From positions 57,773,226-57,837,225 of the forward strand of contig OZ024871.1 of assembly GCA_964017185.1 (NCBI GenBank): a stretch of 64,000 nucleotides of DNA, read 5' to 3'. The notes beneath the pieces are model-generated. The model was not told the DNA's origin and did no database searches. It saw only the letters and a list, made by a program, of their open reading frames with translations. Positions 55,627 to 64,000 of the stretch are shown one piece after another; positions within the stretch are counted from its first letter, which is position 1; each line of letters opens with the position of its first letter. A program made the position numbers and the translations under genes. This DNA is from Rugalucina vietnamica. Lineage: Eukaryota > Mollusca > Bivalvia > Lucinida > Lucinidae.

Positions 55627-58600
55627 GTAAGTTTTTCTTTATCATGCAACGTATGGTATGGAAGGCACAAAACATACAAATGTGTAAAATCAAATGTCAT
55701 TTCATAATAAAAGCGGCAAATGTGACTCCAGTATGTTTAAGATGCAACTTTTTGGACGCTGAAATTCGTCACCTTAATAATTAAGGAAGAATACCCAGGA
55801 ATTAGCATGTCGCCCCGGCCTTCCATACGAACGTATGAACGTGTAATGTAAACACATGGGCCCAGAATCATAATCTCTAATTTCACATCGTTGTATGCTT
55901 TTGTATAAAAAAAAATAATACACACACACACACACACACTGAATTTAACGGTAAGATAGGTGGCCCTTAATTTTAAGACAGCATTGTGATTCTTGGCCCT
56001 GGACACCACATTACCATATTGTAACGAATGGCCGAGCCGAGCCACAGCAAACCCCGTCGGTGGAAAAGCATGCTCATCCACCAAGGGTGGTTTACTGCGC
56101 TATATACTCAACACTTACTCGATTCACAAAGTTTCGAGTTTCTAATTTGCATATTACTACCCGCTAATATGCCGCTAATACGTTGCACCAAGGTATTCTA
56201 CAAGGGAGACTATCCCGTTACAATATTAACACCGAAAATGCGTAGGGTGTTTATGGCCTTTTTTTGAAGTTTTGTACAAAATAAATGGCCTCAAGTTTTG
56301 TACAAAATAAATTTAGGTGAAAAAAGTATAAATGTTTCTTTTTTCAAAAAGAAGATCAATTTTTCATTCATCCTACAAGCGTTGCCATGGTAACGCAATG
56401 AAACCCCATAGATAAAGCAGAATTTGAACTTTTTGGTCTATTTCTGGTCATTTCTGAGCAGATTTTTATACTTTTAACTATCGACCCACTCGACAAACAA
56501 AATGATAGTTTGCATACAATTTGTCTGGATGATACTTCTTAAAAAAGTGCAAAAATGGGTGTTGTTCTGTGCGTTGCCAATTTTAAAGAGAAGACTTGTT
56601 AAATTTTAAAAGCAGGCCTACCTGCTATTTGCAATACTTTTTTAATCAAAAAACCAAAAGTTGATTAAGCCTGAGGCCGAAATGTGAACAGTGGTAAACG
56701 AGGGCTGATTAAAACGTAATGAAACTCGCTTAATAACTTAACTCTGAAAAGTAAGAATAGAAGGCATAAGAACTGATACCATTATATTTAAAATCCAAAC
56801 ACAGACGCCAGGCGGAAAGAGAGGACAGCACAAAAACTCACAAACATCTTTACAACACAAATGAAGAGTAAACTGACTAGCCCTTTCCAACAAGGTATAG
56901 TAGCTATCTGGCTATCATCAACATGTAGGTAAAACAGAGAGGAACACAGAATAAACAGAAACATTGAGATTAATCACAGCAAGGCCGGCTTGTTAGGTCA
57001 GTACTCGGGTAATTGATTATTATATTAAATTCTTTATGAAATTCTTTATGTAAAAAATATACCAAACTTTGTTAAACACTAACCAGTAATTTTTCACTTT
57101 TTTCAGCGACTTTTACAGATCTGTTTTGTAACCTTGGTGGTCATTATGGTGTTGGTGAGTAACTTTAGTATGAAATTCAGTATTGGAGTTTCTTTTGTTT
57201 GTTTGAACTCCACGGTCAACAGCCGAGGTCATATCGATATTGGTTCCACTTCTATTCGCGACCCTACTGATTGGCCTAACTTATATGAGCTGAAATAATC
57301 TAAAAAAATGTTTGGCCAATCAGCCACATTTTATATGGAGCATATATTGGCCCGTCTCACATGAGCTGAAAAAATATTAGAGGGGTGTAAAATTGATTAA
57401 AAAGGAAGCGGGAACCCATGTAACCAATGTATACATAAATAATCCAGGTCACATGAGCAAGATGGCCGCCATGTCTATATAAGAGGCTTCAAAAATTCCG
57501 GTAAACCGATTTCAACGAAACTTGCCATGTAGCATTGGGGACTAGAGTATTATAATGTGTACATAAATCTTGACATTGGAATGACCATGACCTATTTTAC
57601 AGCAAGGTCAACATAGTTTGCCCTTGCATTAGAATGGGTGAAAACTGTTAAAAGGGAAAACTGAAGGTCCGTGATACTGCAAAATAATTAGACCCCAAGG
57701 GTTAGTCTTTTGAACTGTTTGTTTGAATTGATGATTTACGTCCCAGTCAACAGCAAAGGTAATGTCGGGACGTTGCCTCCACTTTATGGGATTTTTTCCC
57801 AAAGTGAGGATGTCATGACATCCAACAAGTACTTAATACATAATCATCCAACAAGGCCATAAAAGGCTTATATGTGTGGATGGTTTGACTTGAAACCATT
57901 TTTCCTGGGCAGGCTCAAGCCTGAGCGGTTAACCAGTAATAAGATAGTCAGTCAGTAGCGTATAAGCTTTGCCTGGAGGCACAAGCAGCCCAACTATTTC
58001 TCCTAGGCCCCAATGGGCGGGGCCCTGTTCTTGCTGTGGGCTTAATTCATTTATATGCCCATGGTATTGAAACGGCTCCGTCCCGACATGACTGAAAAAA
58101 CTTGTTGACTGTGACTTTAAGCCTCAGTACAAACAAACAAAATTCTCTTGTTAATCAGAATTTTAAACGGTCAAAGTAAAATAGTTCGAAAACAAAAATG
58201 GAGAGATAATAGAAACACATTTCATGGAAAGCACACGATGAGCAACTTTCCACCAAGTGTACACAAACTAAATACATAATATAAGCAGCACTTAATATAA
58301 GCAAGCAACAAAGAACCATAACTGAACTACAGCCTGGAAATTTGGGGAGGGGTAACCAATTTAAAAAGTAATTGAACTCACACTTTGTGTATTGCTGTGT
58401 GTACATGTTTGATCATCATAACAATCATCTTTTCAGATCAGTATAATACTGAGTATTGTCCAAGGTGTGAAACTAAGTGAGGGACTGTACTTCATGTTAG
58501 GACTCTGTCTCGTAGGATTTGTCGCTATAGAGATTATTTTGGTAAGAATTCCATTAACTCATACAAGTTTATATCTTGGATTTGTGTGATATAATGTAAA

Positions 58601-60463
58601 GATGTGTGGTCGTTATGTTTGTTTTACATACCGTGATAATTTTCTGTCTACGTTTACATGTACTTGAATACAAGGCTAACATCATGCGCAAGAGCCCGCA
58701 ACGCTAAGATATCTTTCAGCTTAAAGTATTGTTCTGTATTGTACTATGACTTTCTGTTGTTTGTTTTACTTTGACGTTTTTGCAACATTTTTTAAAAATC
58801 CAATTTACAATAATTAAACGTTCAGTTTGTTGTTGATACATGTAATTGCGTTTTACATTTGCACCGTCTCGTTTTTGAAACTATATACTCAAAATGTCAA
58901 CCGAAAAGTTCCCGCGTTATTTTGATCCTATCGTACATTTAACAATGCCACAATTCACCAATAATGATGATCAATCATGTGTGTGTTTTAAGGTAACCCA
59001 GCACAGGGGCGGATCCAGGATTTCAGGGAAGGGGGTTCAAACCCACGAAGGGGGGTTCGTTTGCTACATTTTACCTGAATTTTCTTCAATTTTCTCACGA
59101 ATTTGAAATAATTTGGTCCTAAAGGGGGGTTCGCTTGAACCCCCCGAACCCCCTCTAAATCCGCCACTGCAGCACAAAGGGGCTACCCCCAGTCCCAGTT
59201 TTGATTTGTTTGGCCAACCTAATGATTGCACTAGATGTCTTTAAAAACTGACACCTTTGTTTTGGACAGGAGTCTATGCAGTTATCAAACCTATCAAACA
59301 AATATATTTCAGACGGGGTGTGTTTTGCACCGCTGACTGCTCGGAACAGAGCTGTCCTCGTATTGTTTTTATCCATAGTTCAGGTTGTTCTTTATACTTT
59401 CTTAGCTCAGAATTTAATTATTAATATATGTAGCTAGTTTGCATTTGGATAGACGGTCAAAAGCTCAATAGAGTCCATTTTTATTTACTGTCATATCATG
59501 GTTATTCCGTCTTAAAATAAATTTACTTATCTTATTCTCATTATTACAAGACAACCCATAAATAATGCTTACTCAGCTAGCGTCGTCCCATTCAAATCGC
59601 GACAAAGGCAGCAGATTTGGTAATCGACTTCGACGATTTGGGTTACAGTACGTACTTTTCGGAAAAATCTTCACTTTTGACGTGCACTGTATCACTAGTG
59701 ATACAATCCCAGAACTGATAACTCTCAATATCGGTAGCCGAATAAAATGAGATTAATTGCTGTGCCATTCTTAGAGACTGGGCATGAAATAAAGGGACTT
59801 AAAATTACATATATGCGTTTCTTTTTCGTTTTAATATAGCTCTATAATAAAAGCGCTGCAGGCATGCATGATACCCCGCCATGCAAATTCAATGCACAGA
59901 AAATCTTGGTCAATAAATGCTCAAAATTTTACCTAAATCATGGGCCATAACTCTGTACTTATTTGACGAATTTTACCCATTCTTCAATCCCAAACCACTG
60001 ATATGAACTTCTTTATACAAATTTTGAAGAAAATTGGTTAATAAATGCTCAAGATAGAGCCCGAAAACGAAATTTTACGTAAACCAAGGGCCATAACTCT
60101 TTACTTATTTGACGAAATTTACCCATCTTCTATCCCAAACCACTCCTTCTTCATATGAACCCATATACAAAGTTTTTGCATCGTTTGAATAAGCGCATTT
60201 AGAGCCTCAAAGAATTTCCAATGATTTCCTGATAGTTAATCGGCGTAATGGATCGAATTGGAAAACTTGGAATATTTTGAGGAGCATTTGTGTGTACGAA
60301 TGTTGGTTTTTATATGGTTGTTTACAGTTTTCTTATTGTCTTGTTTCAGATTCGATTGATACGTACAGAGGAGTTACCAAGAGAAAAATTGTGGTTTTTA
60401 TACTTTGTTGGCGGCTGTGTTATTCTAGAGTGTATATTCACAGACGTTGCCCTGTATAATTAG
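55522..60463 (+). CDS. TMEM243-like small membrane protein, four exons (gene b)
   Basis: Predicted 123-aa protein. Exons are 55522-55626, 57107-57154, 58437-58541 and 60350-60463, all in phase 0 with GT-AG borders, for 124 codons including TAG. The first 35 residues are Pro/Ser/Lys-rich and soluble (MSEKDSLSPKRPEPPPKSPL). Three or four hydrophobic segments follow (LLQICFVTLVVIMVLISIIL, LYFMLGLCLVGFVAIEIILI, LWFLYFVGGCVILECIFTDV). From RLLQ to the end it aligns without gaps in length to the conserved part of TMEM243 and to gene a, but has RLIRTEEL where the family has YWYRQGDL, so it is a diverged member. The start at 55522 is the first ATG. AATAAA is at 60944, giving a 3' UTR of about 0.5 kb. 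The function is unknown. Confidence 0.7.
55740..56019. other. Gene b intron 1, start; CA microsatellite only
   Basis: A short (CA)n run at about 55920-55938. Nothing else is recognised. Confidence 0.5.
56020..56222 (-). mobile_element. Solo LTR of the TRIM family
   Basis: 203 bp, TGTAACGAATGGCC to CTATCCCGTTACA, flanked by ATAT (56016-56019, 56223-56226). It is closely similar to the LTRs at 17539 and 17846, in the same orientation. It lies in intron 1 of gene b. Confidence 0.9.
57107..57154 (+). CDS. TMEM243-like gene b, exon 2
   Basis: 48 nt, RLLQICFVTLVVIMVL, between TTTTTTCAG and GTGAGT. It is the counterpart of gene a exon 2. Confidence 0.75.
57190..57335. repeat. SINE fragments
   Basis: The stretch 57190-57240 resembles the tail end of family A (TTTGTTTGAACTCCACGGTC, ACAGCCGAGGTCAT). 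The stretch 57265-57335 resembles the inverse of the 63830-64000 SINE (CTGATTGGCC, ATATGAGCTGAAATAATC). Confidence 0.45.
57441..57700 (-). mobile_element. P1 core fragment, minus strand
   Basis: It has AATCCAGGTCACATGAGCAA, GATGGCCGCCATG, TGACCTATTTTACAGCAAGG and ATTAGAATGGGTGAAAACTG in the order of an inverted P1 core unit. Confidence 0.65.
57719..58025 (-). mobile_element. SINE-like family A, near-complete copy
   Basis: It matches 2363-2669 along its length: TTTGAATTGATGATTTACGT, GATGTCATGACATCCAACAA, GGTTAACCAGTAATAAGATA, GGCCCCAATGGGCGGGGC. It is in intron 2 of gene b. Confidence 0.8.
58437..58541 (+). CDS. TMEM243-like gene b, exon 3
   Basis: 105 nt, ISIILSIVQGVKLSEGLYFM then LGLCLVGFVAIEIIL. 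It covers what gene a splits between exons 3 and 4. Confidence 0.75.
59004..59169. mobile_element. Short hairpin MITE with GGGGCGGATCC ends
   Basis: It starts CAGGGGCGGATCCAGGATTT and ends TAAATCCGCCACTG, with an inner inverted GGGGGGTTCG/CGAACCCCCC pair. It is flanked by CAGCA on both sides (58999-59003, 59170-59174). It is in intron 3 of gene b. Confidence 0.8.
59905..60180 (+). repeat. 146-bp tandem repeat, two units
   Basis: GGGCCATAACTCT recurs at 59942 and 60088, followed each time by ACTTATTTGACGAA and CCCAAACCACT. It looks like the core of another pearl-like family. Confidence 0.75.
60350..60463 (+). CDS. TMEM243-like gene b, exon 4 (terminal)
   Basis: 114 nt, IRLIRTEELPREKLWFLYFV then GGCVILECIFTDVALYN and TAG. 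It covers what gene a splits between exons 5 and 6. Confidence 0.75.
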   Translation: MRLIRTEELPREKLWFLYFVGGCVILECIFTDVALYN

Positions 60464-60630
60464 TACATCGGACCTGGAGGATACAGTAGATTCAATTATA
60501 TGTATTTCGTTTTCTACATAGACCTGTTAGGAAAGGAATAACATCTGAAATAGGAGTCATTTAGAGAATGTATTCCGGTCTTGTATAATTCATTATAAGA
60601 TTTGAATTTTCTTGTTTACATGTTTGCTTG

Positions 60631-60632
60631 TA

Positions 60633-60672
<40 letters not shown>
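60631..60672. repeat. TCTG microsatellite
   Basis: About ten TCTG units, in the 3' UTR of gene b. Confidence 0.95.
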
Positions 60673-60673
<1 letters not shown>

Positions 60674-60739
60674 ATTTTTGTATATTCTCTTGAGTGTGCT
60701 AATCAAATATGGTTTCGATGATTTACTGTGGGTGTGAAT

Positions 60740-60865
60740 GAAGTGCCGATAGGTGGTTCACGTTTATTGTTTGTAATGTCTTGATATATTCACGTTTATA
60801 TTTTTTTTTAATGTCTTGTATTGTTCACGTTTATTTTTTGTAATGTCATGTACTGTCAGGTTATT
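60740..60865. repeat. Imperfect tandem repeat, about 45-bp unit
   Basis: TTCACGTTTAT with TTTTGTAATGTC occurs three times in succession, in the 3' UTR of gene b. Confidence 0.6.
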
Positions 60866-60943
60866 TTTTCCAGTCTAGTGCCTGGGCTGGCATTTCTGGA
60901 CCTTCTATTCTTACTTTGTATTCAGACAATATCACAATGAACA

Positions 60944-60949
60944 AATAAA
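60944..60949 (+). other. Polyadenylation signal of gene b
   Basis: AATAAA about 480 bp after the stop codon. Confidence 0.6.
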
Positions 60950-61192
60950 ACTCCATAAAGAAACATAAGCTCTATTTTATCTAGCACTATCCCCAGTCAA
61001 AAAGTTCTGTAAAATACCTAGAAAACTAAACCGAGGCTTGGTGAAACTAGAAAATAATAATTATAATGTATTAACTCCGGTAATGGAACTTTCAACTTAA
61101 TATTGTGATAAGGCTGTAATATTGCGGCTCTACAATGCCAATCGTGATCACATCGAGGCTTTGATCAGATGTAATGAATTTATCCATACATA

Positions 61193-61390
61193 CATTACGA
61201 AAACAGGCCCATGCAATATACAGAGATTTTTAAGTAGTAAAAATTATTAAGACGACGGTTCTAACGTGTACCCACAATGTATGTTGTAGAGCAAAAATAA
61301 GAAAAATAGGTAAACCCCTGATACCCAAATTTTACTATATGAAAGTGGGGCATAAGGGGGTATTCATTACAGGGACATGTTTTCCTGATG
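61193..61390 (-). mobile_element. Palindromic MITE, family B, internally deleted copy
   Basis: Minus strand: CATCAGGAAAACATGTCC at one end and CTGTTTTCGTAATG at the other, with one half of the central palindrome missing. Confidence 0.7.
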
Positions 61391-61833
61391 CTTCATATCA
61401 ACACTGGGACCTTCGGACAAGCGTCTCGCAGAAGCTGGTCAGACGAAGGTTATGTGTACGCTACATCAGGTTTACTCGTGACCCTTTCACGTGTTTATCT
61501 TAAGTGTATATAAGCTTGATCGGGCTCGCGTCCAAAGCTTGTTTTATCGGGGATCAATCGGTAATCCCTAACTTTCAATTCTTTTTCTACAGAAGTCCTG
61601 TGTCAATAGATCCGAGCAGAGCATTCGTAAATAATGACTTATAAAATGTTCTAATGGACAAGTGTGGTAATGAATTACTGAACCCCTATCAACAGATCAA
61701 GTCATCTAAGTTTTGATACTAGTATCAGCTGGCTAACCTGCACTCCGATACACTTCGTAACCTCGCTCCACTTTCGTGAAGAACAGAACACCGATGGAAA
61801 TATTCCGTCTTATTTTGATGCTTCATAGCATTT

Positions 61834-61834
<1 letters not shown>
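61391..61834. other. No gene seen
   Basis: Non-coding sequence with no shared repeat recognised. Confidence 0.4.

Positions 61835-61917
<83 letters not shown>
61835..61917. repeat. CT/GT compound microsatellite
   Basis: About 20 CT units followed directly by about 20 GT units. Confidence 0.97.
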
Positions 61918-61918
<1 letters not shown>

Positions 61919-62682
61919 AAAAACAATCAGTCAGGTGAGTCCAATTTCATTTTAGGGGTATTAGGATTGATTTTTATTTTGCAAGCTGCAGCAACTCGAG
62001 TTTAAATAGAACATGGATAGGTACACGGCTTATTAAAGTGTCCAAGTAATGTGTCAATATTTTGCATGATGTATTCCATGTAAGTTTATGGAGTCAACTG
62101 TTTGGGACTCTGGATCAGAGTTTTCCATTGCCTTACATGGTAGAGGAAATATTGCAGAGAACCTGTGAAAACTGCTGGCCTTGGTAGGACGATCACTGTC
62201 TTTGCTTATATGTTAGGGGTCTTGGCGGTTACAAGAATAGTGATTTTTCAAATCGGGATTAGAATGGGGATTATCCTTTATCACCTGTATCAGTGTGAAG
62301 CATCTTTATCAATCACTTTCGATGGTCCACAGATATGGTCAAGCGATGCAAGATTAATGTATACGAGTATGTCGTGTAGGCCTATGCTTACAGTGCCTAG
62401 CCTGGGTTCCAGCCTGATCATTTTCTCTCTTTTTTATCTTTTCGTTTCTTGGTCAAAAATGTCAATATCTACGGAAATCAATAACGGCTACCGATACCCT
62501 TTTTTATATATATATATAACGTATGCATTGTCGAAAATAATAATAAGAGAAAATAATTATATTGACGGATTCTACAATTGTGTCCCGTCATGAAGAATTT
62601 GTAATCGGCGCTGGGTTGACTGACTGAGAGTTCACAGTTCGTTTGCGTTAACGCTACAATCACAAACGATTTATCATACCAT

Positions 62683-63140
62683 TCCAGTTTCGGACACATA
62701 CCAAGAATAGTACAACTGGTACAATGTATTTATGCACGTGTAATTTCATCTGAGTACTATCCATTATAGTTCACAGGTTATAATACATGTATAACTATGT
62801 GCAATAATTGAATAGGCAACATTATTATAGCTTTCCAGTTGCGGACACATACCAAGAATCGTACAACTGGCACAGCGTGTCTGCTCACATGAACTTTCAT
62901 CTGAGTACTATCTATAGTTATGGTTTACATGTAACATTCATGTTAATGTTCAACTGAATCAGCAACGTTATTATGTCATTCCAGTTTCGGACACACACCA
63001 AGAATCGTACAAGTATTCCTTGTTTTGTTCCTGGGTACTATCTACTACAGGTCGAATGTTTCCCTAGACGCATTATGAAATAGGCAGCTTTAGTATTTCA
63101 TTACCGTTTTCATATACAGCTCTTGACATTCTATTACATG
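62683..63140 (+). repeat. Tandem repeat, three units of about 151-156 bp
   Basis: TTCCAGTTTCGGACACA (or a close variant) starts at about 62682, 62833 and 62989. It is followed by ACCAAGAATCGTACAA and, 40-60 bp on, GAGTACTATC. The third unit is more diverged. Confidence 0.8.
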
Positions 63141-63149
63141 TATGAATAA

Positions 63150-63270
63150 TTTGCACCTCTCCCGGAATAGTAGGTATGAAACCATATTTTGCTATTCTGT
63201 ATATTGTTATATATTTATGTGCCCATGGGCCTTATGGCATGAATAAATTACTTACTTACTTTATTTCAGA
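63150..63270 (+). mobile_element. LINE 3' end
   Basis: GTGCCCATGGGCCTTATGGC, then ATGAATAAATTAC and a short (TTAC)n tail, the usual 3' end of a truncated LINE copy in molluscs. No coding part remains. Confidence 0.6.
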
Positions 63271-63485
63271 CGGGGCAATCAGTAATGCTACCGCGCGCGG
63301 TCAAGTATAAAAAAAATGTTTTTGATTGTTCTCAGAAATTCTTGAAAGAATGCATTTCTCCTATTCCACTTTATAAACTACAGTAAACTGCATTTGCTAA
63401 TAGAGTAAATAGTCCAGTCAAAATGATGAAAACAAACAGAGAATGTACAATTTAATAGGGAAAAATGATACAAGAAAATGTAATA

Positions 63486-63488
63486 ATA

Positions 63489-63525
<37 letters not shown>

Positions 63526-63527
63526 GT
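63486..63527. repeat. AAT microsatellite
   Basis: A run of ATA/ATAATA units. Confidence 0.9.
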
Positions 63528-63829
63528 TGTTATTATATAAGCTACTGAAAATCTCGCTTTTCATTGGCCCAAAGCGCCCACGTGGCAAGTCTTAACTGGC
63601 TAGCGCGTGCTGGCAGGTCTATATTAGTTACTAAATTTAGAGCTGACGTTCTGGTTCCGCTTTCGCATAGCGCTGCGCATAATCGCGTGTCCAACGCAGG
63701 GAATCAGTCAGTTTCTTTGTTGACCACATATTGGCAAATTCATTATCATTAGTATTGAATTAAATGTTATTTTTTATTATTATTATTATTTTCTTTATTT
63801 ATTTTTTTTATCAGTTTTACGTCCCTTTC

Positions 63830-64000
63830 AAGATTATTTCAGCTCATATGAGACGGGCCAATCAGTAGGTGGGGCGAAAACGGGAGAACCCCGAGAAAAA
63901 CCACCTGACACACCCGCAAGCAGAACTTAGCTTGTCTCACATGTGGCCAGAGCGGGGCTCTAACCCACACCAGACACAGCGGTGAGATGATCGAGTGATT
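63830..64000 (-). mobile_element. tRNA-like SINE, cut by the window edge
   Basis: It has TTTCAGCTCATATGAGACGG, GGTGGGGCGAAAACGGGAGA and CCGAGAAAAACCACCTGACA. Minus strand: GTTAGAGCCCCGC is a weak B-box-like region. Its body recurs in part at 57265-57335. Confidence 0.5.

Noticed and set aside
62165-62593. 142-codon open frame, hydrophobic
   Set aside because: It starts at GTG rather than ATG, has no recognisable motif or splice context, and lies among tandem repeats and microsatellites. Its length is within what AT-rich sequence can give by chance.

Overview
The window looks like gene-poor, repeat-dense animal nuclear DNA, most likely from a bivalve mollusc. It has short exons with GT-AG introns, AT-rich non-coding DNA, tRNA-headed SINEs, fragments of gypsy and LINE-type reverse transcriptases, many inverted-repeat (foldback/MITE) elements, and bivalve 'pearl'-style repeats: a tandem core, then an ACGG/GACG microsatellite, then a terminal hairpin. 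The assignment is an inference from repeat style and gene structure; no species is claimed.

Four protein-coding genes can be assembled with matching splice phases. (1) A small secreted Gly/Met-rich protein, + strand, 5086-7950, two exons, 126 aa. (2) An SLC16/monocarboxylate-transporter-like protein, - strand, 38522-9829, four coding exons, 476 aa, with a 24-kb first intron. (3) A TMEM243-like small membrane protein, - strand, 55322-43514, six exons, 147 aa. (4) A second TMEM243-like protein, + strand, 55522-60463, four exons, 123 aa. Genes 3 and 4 are head to head with 199 bp between their start codons, and look like diverged duplicates sharing one candidate bidirectional promoter.

Layout: 1-4300 holds MITEs and a nested stack (a SINE inside a LINE inside a gypsy remnant), then a tRNA-type SINE. 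5.1-8.1 kb is gene 1. 8.4-9.5 kb is a pearl-like repeat. 9.8-38.5 kb is the transporter gene. Its first intron holds (a) a near-identical tandem duplication of a 4.58-kb composite (14557-24727), which itself contains a GACGTC-rich inverted-repeat element, a miniature LTR element (TRIM) and a SINE, and (b) an 11.3-kb composite (26634-37906) inserted with a 7-bp target duplication into a pearl-like element, which itself sits in another repeat. 39-41.6 kb holds a decayed reverse transcriptase and a 190-bp tandem array. 43.5-60.9 kb is the TMEM243-like pair. One of its introns (43712-46696) is almost entirely one long inverted repeat, at a position where the paralogue has no intron. 61-64 kb is repeats and microsatellites.

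The genes do not form an obvious pathway. The main interest is how mobile inverted-repeat DNA builds, fills and perhaps creates introns here. Family assignments rest on reading motifs by eye; no database search was possible.
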